Assembly (NCBI RefSeq): GCF_025244845.1
Contig: NZ_CP104264.1
Span: forward strand, 744,001-808,000
Length of the DNA: 64,000 nt
DNA from: Arthrobacter sp. zg-Y1171
GTDB lineage: Bacteria; Actinomycetota; Actinomycetes; Actinomycetales; Micrococcaceae
Direction: 5' to 3'
Position numbers and translations under genes: made by a program. Shown here piece after piece: positions 37,753 to 46,936 of the stretch (positions are counted from its first letter, which is position 1; each line of letters opens with the position of its first letter). The notes beneath the pieces were generated by a model, which ran no database searches, had not been told where the DNA came from, and saw only the letters and a list, made by a program, of their open reading frames with translations.

Positions 37753-39180
37753 ATGGAAACCAGCGCAACAGGTGGCCTCGACAGGCTCATCGCAGGCCGA
37801 TACCGACTCATCGAACCAATTGGACGCGGGGGCATGGCCACCGTCTATCGAGGCCAGGATGAAGCGCTCGGCCGCGACATTGCGGTGAAGCTCTTCCGCG
37901 CCAGTGCCGTGGCTCCGGACGACATCGGGCGCCAGGAAAACGAGATGCGCCTCCTCGCTTCACTTTCGCATCCGGGCCTGGTCACCTTGTTCGATGCGGG
38001 CAAGGACGACGCCGGCCCCGGCGACGGGAACGGCAAAGCGGGGGAGCCGCGGACGTATCTGGTCATGGAGCTGGTGGACGGGCCGGACCTGCGCAAGCGC
38101 CTGCGCGAGGGTGCCGTCCTGTCTGCGGATGTCCCCTCCATCGGGGCCGAGCTGGCGGGAGCCCTGGCCTATATCCATGACAGGGGTGTGGTTCACCGTG
38201 ACGTCAAGCCGGCAAACATCCTCCTGCCGCCGGCTGTCGCGGGGACATCGCCGCGGGCCAAGCTGACGGATTTCGGTATCGCCCGGATACTGGGCGGCGC
38301 ACGGATCACTGCTGCCGGTGCCACCCTCGGCACCGCCAACTACCTCAGCCCGGAACAGGCGTCCGGACTTGGGGCAGAGGCAGCAAGCGACATTTACTCC
38401 CTTGGCCTGGTGTTGCTTGAGGCCGTCACGGGAAGGGTGGAGTTCAACGGCAGCGCTATCGAGGCGGCTGTCGCCCGCCTCAGCCGCGACCCCGCGATTC
38501 CAGAGTCCCTGGAAAGCCATTGGCGCGGCCTGCTTTCCGCCATGACCAGCCGGGACCCGGACCTGAGGCCGACGGCCGCTGAAGTGTCAGCGACCCTGTT
38601 GGACTACCGCTGGGCGGAAGGGACGGTGCAGCCGGGACGGGTGCCGCAGCTGGCCTCGGGTCCGGGCGGACCAGCAGGTCCGCCGGCCCCCGCCGACCGG
38701 GCTCCCGCCGAACCGGACTGGGACCCGTGGAGCGGACCGGCAACGCAGGCGGATGTTGCCTCCGTGAAAGCCGACGACGCCGCCGGGGGAACCGGCGTCG
38801 TCGTTACCCCAAGGGAAACGGACGGGACCGATGGCGGCCAGGCCCTGGGCGGGCATCCCTCGGCGCCCCTGCCTTCGGTTCCCCCGCCCATGGACCTGCC
38901 GGCACTGTCCGGGCAGATCACGTCTCCGCCGAGTGTCCCGCCCACCGTAGGGACGGTAGCCGCAAAGCCGTTGTCCGAGCCGACGCCGCGTGTACAGGTG
39001 CTCGTCGAACCGCGGCAGTCCTTCGCCGGACGAGCCCTGCTTGCCGTCCTGGTGATGGCCGTGCTGACGGCGGCGGTGGTCCTGATGCTCGGGCGCGTGG
39101 GGGCGCTGCCGGACGGCGGCGTCATTCCGGGGGAGATCGGGCAGAACCTGGAGCGGCTGCAGGACAACTTCGGGCCGTAA
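37753..39180 (+). CDS. Membrane-anchored Ser/Thr protein kinase, PknB-type
   Basis: 475 residues. The kinase domain (about 14-280) has the glycine loop IGRGGMATVY, Lys46, the catalytic loop HRDVKPANI with Asp150, DFG at 173-175 and SPE in the activation segment. It is followed by a Pro/Ala-rich linker of about 140 residues and a transmembrane helix (about 428-446) leading to a short outer tail. There are no PASTA repeats, so a sensory domain for cell-wall fragments is missing. All key catalytic residues are present. A Hanks-type kinase with unknown targets. Confidence 0.9.
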   Translation: METSATGGLDRLIAGRYRLIEPIGRGGMATVYRGQDEALGRDIAVKLFRASAVAPDDIGRQENEMRLLASLSHPGLVTLFDAGKDDAGPGDGNGKAGEPRTYLVMELVDGPDLRKRLREGAVLSADVPSIGAELAGALAYIHDRGVVHRDVKPANILLPPAVAGTSPRAKLTDFGIARILGGARITAAGATLGTANYLSPEQASGLGAEAASDIYSLGLVLLEAVTGRVEFNGSAIEAAVARLSRDPAIPESLESHWRGLLSAMTSRDPDLRPTAAEVSATLLDYRWAEGTVQPGRVPQLASGPGGPAGPPAPADRAPAEPDWDPWSGPATQADVASVKADDAAGGTGVVVTPRETDGTDGGQALGGHPSAPLPSVPPPMDLPALSGQITSPPSVPPTVGTVAAKPLSEPTPRVQVLVEPRQSFAGRALLAVLVMAVLTAAVVLMLGRVGALPDGGVIPGEIGQNLERLQDNFGP

Positions 39181-39205
39181 CGCACCGGCGCGGGATACTG
39201 GAGCG

Positions 39206-39619
39206 ATGAGTACCTCTACACCCGTCCCGTCCACCGCTGTCACCGAGGAAAGCCGCTGCCCGTGCCTTAGCGGGGAAACCTACGGGAACTGCTGCGGGCG
39301 CTTCCACTCCGGAGCCGCCACCGCCCCCACCGCGGAGGCGCTGATGCGCTCGCGGTACAGCGCCTTCGCCACCGGAAACGTTCCCTACCTGCTGGCCACG
39401 TGGCATCCGGACCACCGCCCCGCGAACCTCGAGCTGGACACCGGGATCGAATGGCGGCGCCTGGATATCCTTTCCACCTCCGGCGGAGGCCCCCTGGACA
39501 ACACCGGCACAGTTGAATTCCGTGCCCATTACCGGCAGGACGGTCAGCGCGGTACGCAGCAGGAACGAAGCAGCTTTGTCCGTGAACGGGGTCAATGGCT
39601 CTATGTGGAGGGACGATAG
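39206..39619 (+). CDS. YchJ family protein (SEC-C zinc motif)
   Basis: 137 residues. The N-terminal cysteine motif CPCLSGETYGNCC is followed by HSGAATAPTAEALMRSRYSAFATGNVPYLLATWHP, which is the diagnostic YchJ/UPF0225 region. A SEC-C type motif probably binds zinc; the function is unknown. It starts 25 bases after the kinase stop codon. GATACT lies exactly six bases before the ATG, so it may have its own leaderless promoter. Confidence 0.88.
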   Translation: MSTSTPVPSTAVTEESRCPCLSGETYGNCCGRFHSGAATAPTAEALMRSRYSAFATGNVPYLLATWHPDHRPANLELDTGIEWRRLDILSTSGGGPLDNTGTVEFRAHYRQDGQRGTQQERSSFVRERGQWLYVEGR

Positions 39620-39767
39620 CCCGCCGCTTCTTCCGGACAGCCACGGGCGGGACCTAGGCTTGAAAGCATCCGACGGCGGCCCCGAAAAAGGCACGCTCAG
39701 GGAAGCTCCCGAAATGCAGGCGCATCAGAGGTCCTGCACGTAAGTCGGATGAGCAGGCGAGGACACT

Positions 39768-40823
39768 ATGAAAGCACTCGTTTATGAAGGCCCCGGCCAG
39801 AAGTCCTGGAAGGACGTTCCCGACCCCCAGATCCAAGACCCGCGCGATGCCATCGTCAAGATAGATACCACCACCATCTGCGGCACCGACCTGCATATCC
39901 TCAAGGGCGACGTACCGGCAGTTACGCCGGGCAGGATCCTAGGCCATGAGGGTGTCGGCACCGTCACGGAGACGGGCTCCGGGGTGAACGCATTCAAGAC
40001 CGGGGACAAAGTAATCCTGTCCTGCGTCTCGGCGGATGGTTCATGCAGTTTCTGCAAGGAGGGGCTCTACTCGCACTGCACCGGAGAGGAAGGGCAGCCC
40101 GGCATTGGGTGGATCTTCGGACACCTGATCGACGGGACGCAGGCCGAGTACATCCGTGTGCCGTATGCGGACACGTCCATGTACCGGTTGCCGGAAAACG
40201 TCTCCCAGGAGCACGGTGTCCTGCTCAGCGACATCTTCCCCACCGGGTTTGAAATGGGCGTGCAGTACGGTCAGGTCCAGCCGGGCGACGTCGTCGCAGT
40301 GATCGGCGCAGGCCCCGTGGGGCTGGCCGTGATTGCGACCTCGGGACTGTACGGTGCCGCGAAAATCATCGCCGTGGACCTGGACGCCAACCGGGTGGAG
40401 CAGGCCCGAAAATTCGGTGCCACCCACGGAGTGAACTCCGGGGATAAGAACTGGCGGGAACAGATCATGGACCTGACGGATGGCTGGGGCGTGGACGTCG
40501 CGGTGGAGGCCGTCGGTATCCCTGCCACGTTCGAGATGTGCACCAGTATCGTCCGGCCCGGCGGCAATATGGCCAACGTGGGGGTGCACGGGACGCCCGT
40601 AAGCCTGGAGCTGGACCGGCTGTGGATCGAGAACATCAACATCAGCATGGGCCTGGTCAACACGAATACCCTGTCCATGCTCCTGAAGCTGATTGCCGAA
40701 GGGAAGCTGCCGGCCGAGGAGTTCATCAGCCACCGCTATTCGCTGGGCGACATCCTTACGGCTTACGACACCTTCTCCCGGGCCGCCGAAACGAACGCGC
40801 TCAAGGTGATCCTGCAGGCCTGA
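39768..40823 (+). CDS. Zinc-dependent alcohol dehydrogenase (MDR)
   Basis: 351 residues. The catalytic zinc ligands are visible (Cys in TTICGTDLH, His-Glu in LGHEGVG), as are four structural-zinc cysteines in CVSADGSCSFCKEGLYSHC. The Rossmann motif VIGAGPVGLAVIA follows. The tail DILTAYDTFSRAAETNALKVIL is typical of medium-chain dehydrogenases related to secondary-alcohol and formaldehyde dehydrogenases. The substrate is not identified. A clear terminator separates it from the second dehydrogenase gene. Confidence 0.9.
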   Translation: MKALVYEGPGQKSWKDVPDPQIQDPRDAIVKIDTTTICGTDLHILKGDVPAVTPGRILGHEGVGTVTETGSGVNAFKTGDKVILSCVSADGSCSFCKEGLYSHCTGEEGQPGIGWIFGHLIDGTQAEYIRVPYADTSMYRLPENVSQEHGVLLSDIFPTGFEMGVQYGQVQPGDVVAVIGAGPVGLAVIATSGLYGAAKIIAVDLDANRVEQARKFGATHGVNSGDKNWREQIMDLTDGWGVDVAVEAVGIPATFEMCTSIVRPGGNMANVGVHGTPVSLELDRLWIENINISMGLVNTNTLSMLLKLIAEGKLPAEEFISHRYSLGDILTAYDTFSRAAETNALKVILQA

Positions 40824-40845
40824 CCAGTCATCCTGCGGGCAGGAG

Positions 40846-40876
40846 GGCGGCATCCGGTAGCGGGTGCCGCCTTTTT
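40846..40876 (+). terminator. Intrinsic terminator between the two dehydrogenase genes
   Basis: GGCGGCA (40846-40852) pairs with TGCCGCC (40865-40871), followed by TTTTT. Confidence 0.85.
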
Positions 40877-40955
40877 GCGCATTGGCGGCACCGGCAGATA
40901 ATGAGAACTGCGGCCGCGTCTGCTCCCGCAGTTCTCAGCTCAGAAGAGGTTTTCC

Positions 40956-41972
40956 ATGTCTAACGGCACCATGATTGCAGGACGGCTCAACGTAGAGACC
41001 GGCACCTTCGCCATGCAGGAAGTTCCGATTCCCGATCCTGGCCCGGGCTTCGTGCGCATCAAGGTCGGAGCCGCGGGCGTGTGCCTGTCCGACGTCCACC
41101 TGATCCAGGGCCTGCTGCGTCCGCAGTTCCTCCAGGGCAACGAGGTCACCCTCGGCCACGAGGTGGCCGGCACCGTGGACCTTCCCGGTGCAGGTGTCAC
41201 CTCCGTGGCTCCCGGCGACCGGGTGGTGGTGCAGGCCGGGTACGAATACAACGGCGTCACGCTCACGATGGGCGTTGACTACGACGGCGGCTGGGCCGAG
41301 TACCTCGTGGTTCCCGCCGGTGTGCTGGTGCCGCTGGGTGATGACATTCCCTTCGACCAGGCCTCCATCATTCCCGACGCCGTGTCCACTCCTTGGGCTG
41401 CCATTGCCTCCACTGCTGAAGTGCGCGCCGGTGAAGCAGTGGGCGTCTGGGGCATCGGCGGGCTCGGTGCGCACGGTGTCCAGCTGCTGCGCCTGATTGG
41501 TGCCGCGCCCATCATTGCCGTTGATCCCATCCCCGAGGCCCGGGAGCGTGCCCTGGAATTCGGTGCCGATCTGGCGCTTGACCCGATGGCGGAGGACTTC
41601 TCGGACGCGATGAAGGCCGCCACCGCCGGACAGGGGCTCGACGTCGCCCTGGACTTCGCCGGTGTTGACGCCGTCCGGACCCAGGCCATCAACTGCCTGG
41701 GCCGGAGCGGACGCCTCGTGCTCGTGGGTCTGTCCGGCAAGCCGATGACCATCAATGACAGCACCGGTTTCTCCTTCGCACGCAAGCAGATCCGCGGCCA
41801 TTACGGCTCGGACGCGCACCACGTGCCGCAGCTGGTGTCCCTGGCCCGGCTGGGCCGGCTCGATTTCGCCAAGTCCGTCAGTGCGCGCATCCCGCTGGCC
41901 GACGCCGAGCAGGCGGTCAAGGCGCTCGACGCGAAGGAAGGCAACCCGATCCGCCTGGTGCTGATCCCGTAG
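40956..41972 (+). CDS. Zinc-binding alcohol dehydrogenase family protein (MDR), no structural zinc site
   Basis: 338 residues. Cys in GVCLSDVHL and GHEVAG supply the catalytic zinc ligands, but the structural-zinc loop has no cysteines (DRVVVQAGYEYNGVTLTMG). The cofactor motif is WGIGGLGAHGVQLL. AGAGG precedes the ATG. It is related only distantly to the dehydrogenase just upstream, so this is not a tandem duplication. It converges on the NADP-binding protein gene. Confidence 0.87.
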   Translation: MSNGTMIAGRLNVETGTFAMQEVPIPDPGPGFVRIKVGAAGVCLSDVHLIQGLLRPQFLQGNEVTLGHEVAGTVDLPGAGVTSVAPGDRVVVQAGYEYNGVTLTMGVDYDGGWAEYLVVPAGVLVPLGDDIPFDQASIIPDAVSTPWAAIASTAEVRAGEAVGVWGIGGLGAHGVQLLRLIGAAPIIAVDPIPEARERALEFGADLALDPMAEDFSDAMKAATAGQGLDVALDFAGVDAVRTQAINCLGRSGRLVLVGLSGKPMTINDSTGFSFARKQIRGHYGSDAHHVPQLVSLARLGRLDFAKSVSARIPLADAEQAVKALDAKEGNPIRLVLIP

Positions 41973-41981
41973 CGTCGTCCG

Positions 41982-42659
41982 CTACGGCATGTCTGCGTAG
42001 CGGACAGCATTGGCAAGGGCCTGTTCCAGTCCCTTGGTATCCAGCGCCTTCACATAGGCAGGTGTGTCGCGCTGCCAGCGCCAGCCTTCGGCCAGCGGAC
42101 CGGCGTTGACGACGTCGAACCCGAATTCGCGAATCAGGGACGTCACCAGTTCTTTGGACGCCGCGTCGTTGCCGGCAATCGGCAGCGCGCGGCGGTTCGG
42201 CGTTCCGGCGGGGGTAGCCTGGCTGGTCAAGTGATCGGCCGCGATGTTGTTGAACGCCTTCACCACGTGCGAATCGGGCAGGTGGTTCTGCAGGAGTTCG
42301 CTGGTGGTGAGGGACTCGTCGTCGAGCTCGGCGATGTTCCCGTCCCGCTGGGGGTAGTAGTTCATGGTGTCGATGACGGTCTTGCCGCGCAGTTCCTCCA
42401 CCGGCACATCCGCGTAGTTCTTCAACGGGATGCTCACCACCACTACGTCTGAGGCTTTCGCGGCTTCGGCCGGGGTGGCTGCGCGGGCATGCCCGCCCAA
42501 TTCCATGATGAGTGCCTGGAGGGTCTCGGGGTCCCGCGAGTTACTGAGGACGACGTCGTACCCCTGCTTCACGGCGAGCCGCGCCAACTGTGAACCGATG
42601 TTCCCGCTGCCGATAAAGCCGATGGTCCGAATACGAGGTGTGCTCTCCAGTGTGCTCAT
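41982..42659 (-). CDS. NADPH-dependent F420 reductase-like/NAD(P)-binding protein
   Basis: 225 residues. The N-terminal GFIGSGNIGSQLARLAVKQGYDVVLSNSR is a Rossmann motif with Ser-Asn-Ser-Arg after strand 2, which fits NADP. The remainder (VVVSIPLKNYADVPVEELRGKTVIDTMNYYPQRDGN, VVKAFNNIAADHL) matches the family of F420H2:NADP oxidoreductases and related YrrM-like reductases. F420 binding is not certain. The start is the ATG at 42659. Confidence 0.85.
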   Translation of the reverse strand: MSTLESTPRIRTIGFIGSGNIGSQLARLAVKQGYDVVLSNSRDPETLQALIMELGGHARAATPAEAAKASDVVVVSIPLKNYADVPVEELRGKTVIDTMNYYPQRDGNIAELDDESLTTSELLQNHLPDSHVVKAFNNIAADHLTSQATPAGTPNRRALPIAGNDAASKELVTSLIREFGFDVVNAGPLAEGWRWQRDTPAYVKALDTKGLEQALANAVRYADMP

Positions 42660-42727
42660 AAAGGCATAACCGAGGAGGCTGCCAAATATTCCGACCCCGC
42701 TGTTACGTCGCGGAAATCTACGTTCCC

Positions 42728-42733
42728 TACGAT
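42728..42733 (+). promoter_or_regulatory. -10 box for a leaderless nickel-transporter transcript
   Basis: TACGAT ends six bases before the ATG at 42740, and there is no ribosome binding site. Confidence 0.5.
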
Positions 42734-42739
42734 CGGCCC

Positions 42740-43837
42740 ATGACTGCACCCTCCCGTCCCTTTGCCCTGTCTGGTCCAGCCGCCCCGCACGACCCCCGCC
42801 GTCGTCGGACACTGGCGTGGATGGGGCTCGCCGTCTTCGCGCTGCATCTGCTGGGGTGGGGCGGTTTCCTGCTGGCGGTCGCACCGCACGGATACAGCAC
42901 GGCCGCCGGATCAGGGTTCGGCGCCGGACTTGCCTTGACCGCCTACCTGCTGGGCGTGCGGCATGCATTCGATGCGGACCATATCGCGGCGATCGATAAC
43001 ACGAGCCGGAAACTGGCTGCCGGCGGCGACCCGCCGGTCTCGACCGGGTTCTGGTTTGCCCTGGGCCATTCAACCGTTGTGCTGCTCGCCGTCGGACTGC
43101 TCGCGGCCGGCGTTGACGCAGTCGCCGGGCAGCTCACCGACGATGCCTCGGTGCTTCGACAGTTTTCCGGGGTGTGGGGGCCGGCTGTTTCCGGCACCTT
43201 CCTGCTGGCAATCGGGACCATCAACCTGCTGGCCCTGCGCGGCATTGTCCGGGCGTACCGGAAACTGCGGGACGGGAGATACAACGAGGTCGAGCTGGAG
43301 CGGACGCTGGATCAGCGCGGATTGGTTGCCCGGATGCTGGCTCCGGTGGCACGCCGCGTGGATAAGGCCTGGAAGCTGTATCCACTCGGCTTCCTGTTCG
43401 GGCTCGGGCTGGACACCGCCACCACCATCGGCCTGTTTGTGGTGGCGGGCGGCGCCGTCGTCGTCCTGCCGTGGCAGGCGGTGATGGTGCTGCCGCTGCT
43501 GTTCACTGCGGGCATGGTCCTTTTCGATTCGCTGGACGGGATCCTCATGAGCCGGGTGTACCGGTGGGCCTTCGACTCTCCAAAACGGAAACTGTTCTAC
43601 AACCTGGTCATTACAGCCGTTTCGGTGCTGGCTGCCTTCGGCGTCGGCGCATGGGTGCTTGGCGGACTGTTCACCGAGACACTGGCGCTGGAATCGGGGC
43701 CCGTCGCGTGGCTGGGTAACCTGAACCTGGAGTATCTCGGCTTCTCAGTGGTGGGTCTGTTTGTTGGCGTCTGGGGAATTGCCTACGCGTTTTGGCGGGT
43801 CTCGGGGGAGCGGCTGGCTGCGGCAGAGAAGGGCTGA
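42740..43837 (+). CDS. Nickel/cobalt transporter, NiCoT (HoxN/NixA) family
   Basis: 365 residues, eight predicted helices. The signature RHAFDADHIAAIDNTSRK in helix 2 carries the metal-site His-x4-Asp-His. GHSTVV and LGLDTATTIGL follow; the latter differs from the usual DTATE in having Thr for Glu. It lies 0.8 kb from the urease operon end and probably supplies nickel for urease. A histidine-poor N terminus distinguishes it from metallochaperone fusions. Confidence 0.92.
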   Translation: MTAPSRPFALSGPAAPHDPRRRRTLAWMGLAVFALHLLGWGGFLLAVAPHGYSTAAGSGFGAGLALTAYLLGVRHAFDADHIAAIDNTSRKLAAGGDPPVSTGFWFALGHSTVVLLAVGLLAAGVDAVAGQLTDDASVLRQFSGVWGPAVSGTFLLAIGTINLLALRGIVRAYRKLRDGRYNEVELERTLDQRGLVARMLAPVARRVDKAWKLYPLGFLFGLGLDTATTIGLFVVAGGAVVVLPWQAVMVLPLLFTAGMVLFDSLDGILMSRVYRWAFDSPKRKLFYNLVITAVSVLAAFGVGAWVLGGLFTETLALESGPVAWLGNLNLEYLGFSVVGLFVGVWGIAYAFWRVSGERLAAAEKG

Positions 43838-43875
43838 GTCCGCCGCACCGGCAGCGGCTTAGTGGAGCCGGCCCG

Positions 43876-44598
43876 CTACAGCCGCCGCAGGTAGCGTTCC
43901 GGACCGTTGAGGAAACTCTTCCAATTGGTCACCAGATCTAGTTCGTCCCACTGACGCTCCCGGAATCCCCATGGACCCAGCTCGAGGATCCGGGCTCCCG
44001 GAAGCGCAGCGAGCAGCGGCGAGTGGGTGGAGAGCAGGACCTGCGACTTGCCGTCCGCAAGTTTGTCCTTCAGGACACCCAGCAGTGCCAGGCAGCCGGA
44101 GAAGGACAACGCGGATTCGGGCTCGTCCAGCACCCACAGCCCCGGGCCGCGGAACCTGTCCTCCGCCAGGGCCAGGAAGGATTCCCCGTGCGAGAGGGAA
44201 TGGAACTCCACATCCAGGCGGGATGTGGAGGGGTTCTCCTCCAGGTAGGTGAAGAAGCCGTGCATGGTCTCGGCCCGCAGGAAGTAGCCCCGCTTCGTCC
44301 CGCCGGGATTACGGACCAGCTGCAGGTGGCGGCTGAGCTCTGATTCGGTGCTGCGGGTGGTGTGGCGGGCACCAGTGGAACCGTCTTCGGGGGAGAGGCC
44401 AAATGCCAGTGCCACCGATTCGATCAGCGTGGACTTGCCGGACCCGTTTTCGCCCACCAAGACTGTGGCCTGGGCAAGGTCAAGGCCCGCCTTCAGCAGC
44501 TGCGCCACCGGCGGGAGGGTTGCAGGCCACTTCTGCCGGTCCAGGGGTTCCAAGGGGTGCTCCCGAACCTGGCGAATGGGGTATCGGTCCGTGAACAT
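43876..44598 (-). CDS. Stand-alone ATPase with ABC-type motifs (AAA_23-like)
   Basis: 240 residues. Walker A GENGSGKST, signature LSHGESFLAL, Walker B LWVLDEPESALS and an H-loop in LLSTHSPLL are all present, in one compact domain without coiled coil or membrane part. Similar small ATPases occur near toxin-like or nuclease genes, but none is adjacent. The ATG at 44598 is preferred to one inside ureD because a -10 box (CAGAAT) lies exactly six bases upstream. It directly follows ureD and may also be read through from the urease operon. Confidence 0.87.
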   Translation of the reverse strand: MFTDRYPIRQVREHPLEPLDRQKWPATLPPVAQLLKAGLDLAQATVLVGENGSGKSTLIESVALAFGLSPEDGSTGARHTTRSTESELSRHLQLVRNPGGTKRGYFLRAETMHGFFTYLEENPSTSRLDVEFHSLSHGESFLALAEDRFRGPGLWVLDEPESALSFSGCLALLGVLKDKLADGKSQVLLSTHSPLLAALPGARILELGPWGFRERQWDELDLVTNWKSFLNGPERYLRRL

Positions 44599-44614
44599 AC
44601 GCAGATTCTGCCAC
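44593..44614 (-). promoter_or_regulatory. Leaderless promoter/start block of the ATPase gene
   Basis: Minus strand: CAGAAT (44610-44605), six bases, then ATGTTC. The whole 22-bp block is nearly identical (20 of 22) to the start of ureA at 49256-49277. Confidence 0.55.
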
Positions 44615-44630
44615 GAACAGGTGTACCGGA

Positions 44631-45524
44631 TCAGGCAGGGGGATCGCCGCGCAGCTGGTCCTTCCACGACCGGTAGACGGGGTCGGTTTCCCGTGCGGCT
44701 TCATGTGCCGTATCCGAAAGCGCCCGGATCACTGCTCCCTCCGCCGCTAAATCCAGGCGCTGTGCACTGCCGTCACCCCGCCCGGCGCCGTTACCGGGCT
44801 TGGGGCCGCCGACCGGCCCGGCGCCGTTCGGATGCAGGGACGGCGGCCGCCAACCGGCCGCCGTCGCACTGGACAGCACCTTGGCGGTGCCGAGGACGCC
44901 GACGGCGCGTTGCCGGGTGCCGCGCAGGTCAAGGTCTTCGTACAGGTAGTCCCCGTTCGGGCCGGTCAACCGGGTGATGCTCCGCAGCGGCCCGGCCTCC
45001 TCTCCGGAGCGGCCAAGGACCAGCGTTTCGCGGAGCAACACCCGGGCGCCGACGCCCAGCTTCACACGGGTTTCACGCAGCACGTTGGATCCGGCGGCAG
45101 CCACAAACGGTGCTCCCTCCCAGATCAGCACCGCGCCCTCATCCAGCACCGCCTCGAGCGTCCAGCGGGCCTGCTTGCCTTCGGCGTCGTAGGCCACCAT
45201 GCCGGCCGGCTCGACCACTTCCAAGGTGACACCCGGACCCACAGCCACCTCAATCCGGACGTCGTCTCCGCCGAGCAGCATCATGTGGATGCCGATCAGT
45301 GCCACCCGCAGCTGCCGTGCCCCGGAACCCCCGGAACCCCCGGAAGCCCCGGAACCGCCGGCAACCGGACGGGGCGCCAGATAATGCCCCTGATCCAGGA
45401 GCGCGAAACGTGCTCCCTCCCCGGAGGGTTCCACCGCGATACGGGTAGGCCGCTGCCCGGCGGGGTGCGCGCCGGACGGTGCGGAAGAAGGCACCCGCTC
45501 AGTGCTGGTGGACAGTGTCTTCAT
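44631..45524 (-). CDS. ureD: Urease accessory protein UreD
   Basis: 297 residues, UreD/UreH family: [44 protein letters not shown] and [13 protein letters not shown] are diagnostic. It forms the scaffold that delivers UreF-UreG to apo-urease. The ATG at 45524 lies within the last codons of ureG (26-bp overlap). A Gly/Ser repeat ([13 protein letters not shown]) lies near residue 60, coded by a short GC-rich tandem repeat. It is the last gene of the operon. Confidence 0.9.
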   Translation of the reverse strand: MKTLSTSTERVPSSAPSGAHPAGQRPTRIAVEPSGEGARFALLDQGHYLAPRPVAGGSGASGGSGGSGARQLRVALIGIHMMLLGGDDVRIEVAVGPGVTLEVVEPAGMVAYDAEGKQARWTLEAVLDEGAVLIWEGAPFVAAAGSNVLRETRVKLGVGARVLLRETLVLGRSGEEAGPLRSITRLTGPNGDYLYEDLDLRGTRQRAVGVLGTAKVLSSATAAGWRPPSLHPNGAGPVGGPKPGNGAGRGDGSAQRLDLAAEGAVIRALSDTAHEAARETDPVYRSWKDQLRGDPPA

Positions 45525-46251
45525 CCCCGTGCGCGTGGACAAACCCGCCGTCTTCGTCCGCATGGAAATGCGGCGCCATGGGTCCGGGGTCCTGCGGCGT
45601 ATGCTGCCCGGATCGGTGCAGTGCCACCAACCCGCGGACCCAGGCGCAGAGTTCGTCTACGGTGTCCTGCTGTTTGCGGGAAAGGGCCAGCACCGGAGCG
45701 CCGTCCCGTGCCTCGACGGCGTCCGCCACCATTTGTTCCACGTCCACTTCCACGTACGGAGCCAGGTCTATCTTGTTGATCACCAGCAGATCGGCACGGG
45801 CAATACCCGGTCCGCCCTTCCGCGCGACGTCGCCGCCGCCGGCAACGTCCAGCACAAAGATCTGTGCGTCCACCAAGGCAGGGGAGAAGGTGGCCGTGAG
45901 GTTGTCGCCGCCGCTTTCGACCAGGACGAGGTCCAGCGGCGCGAAGTCGGACTCCAGGTCCTCCACGGCGAGCAGGTTGGTGGTCACGTCATCGCGGATG
46001 GCCGTGTGCGGGCAGGCACCGGTTTCCACTGCGCGGATACGCTCCTCCGGAAGCACACCCGCGGAGCGCAGGAACCGGGCATCCTCATCCGTGTAGATGT
46101 CGTTGGTGATCACGCCGATCTGCAGCTCGCCGGCCATGGACCGGCAGATCGTGGCAATCAGCGAGCTCTTGCCGGTACCGACCGGACCGGCAACTCCCAG
46201 GCGCAGTGAACGGGTGGACGGGGCAGCAGCGGGGAACGAATTGTCAGGCAA
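45499..46251 (-). CDS. ureG: Urease accessory GTPase UreG with His-rich C terminus
   Basis: 250 residues. The P-loop [23 protein letters not shown] and [11 protein letters not shown] (G4 NKxD) define UreG, with the metal-binding Cys-Pro-His in [12 protein letters not shown]. The tail [23 protein letters not shown] carries seven histidines and could store or pass nickel, which is notable because ureE is missing. The start is TTG at 46251: AAGGAG lies eight bases upstream. It overlaps ureF by eight bases. Confidence 0.93.
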   Translation of the reverse strand: MPDNSFPAAAPSTRSLRLGVAGPVGTGKSSLIATICRSMAGELQIGVITNDIYTDEDARFLRSAGVLPEERIRAVETGACPHTAIRDDVTTNLLAVEDLESDFAPLDLVLVESGGDNLTATFSPALVDAQIFVLDVAGGGDVARKGGPGIARADLLVINKIDLAPYVEVDVEQMVADAVEARDGAPVLALSRKQQDTVDELCAWVRGLVALHRSGQHTPQDPGPMAPHFHADEDGGFVHAHGDEDTVHQH

Positions 46252-46936
46252 CGAATAGTCTCCTTGTTCTAGTGGTGTGGTCTTCGGCCCAGTGCTCCAT
46301 CAACGGGGCGCTGAGGGCGGGAATATCGTCTAAGCCGCCAATGAGCAGCGACTCCACGGCGACGGCGTCGATCTCTCCGGCGGCGTCCAGGATCCAGGCG
46401 GTGGCATCCATCGGATCGATGGGCAGCAGCTTCAGGGCAGCTGCCACCACCGACTGCGCATCGTCGTAGCAGCAGAGCCGGGCGAGCTGCAGCTCGCCGA
46501 CGCCGAGCGCAGCGGCAGTTACCCCCAGGGCCACGGGCCGGGTGGGCCGCGGGACGGTCCGCTGCAGCTCGACGACGGCGGGAGAGTCCGGTCTCAGCTT
46601 CCCGGCCAGTCGCAGCATGCCGCGGCCCAGACGGCGCGAGGCTTCCCGCTGCGCAGCGGAGGGCGTCCGCGCGTCGAGGGCAGCTTCGATCCGGGCAAAG
46701 CTGATGCCCGCTGCGCCGCAGGCGGACCGGTGCGCCAGCACCGCGGCGGCGGTTTCCACCCGGACCACTGTGTGCAGCCGGGCGAGCAGGTAGTGATACA
46801 CGCCGTCGACCCCAAGGCCGGCCAGGACCGCAGGCTCCAGGCCCGCCGAATGTGAGTACGCCCCGGAGGGCAACCGCGAATCGGCCAGCAGGAAAGCCGC
46901 AACACCGGCGTCGGGAGCTGGCAGCATCGGTTCCAC
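46244..46936 (-). CDS. ureF: Urease accessory protein UreF
   Basis: 230 residues, helical. [22 protein letters not shown] at the N terminus and the later [21 protein letters not shown] segment match UreF. It works with UreD and UreG in nickel insertion. The GTG at 46936 overlaps the ureC stop in TAGTG; an ATG three codons later is an alternative but has no ribosome binding site. No ureE lies between ureC and ureF, where it usually stands. Confidence 0.9.
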   Translation of the reverse strand: MEPMLPAPDAGVAAFLLADSRLPSGAYSHSAGLEPAVLAGLGVDGVYHYLLARLHTVVRVETAAAVLAHRSACGAAGISFARIEAALDARTPSAAQREASRRLGRGMLRLAGKLRPDSPAVVELQRTVPRPTRPVALGVTAAALGVGELQLARLCCYDDAQSVVAAALKLLPIDPMDATAWILDAAGEIDAVAVESLLIGGLDDIPALSAPLMEHWAEDHTTRTRRLFVA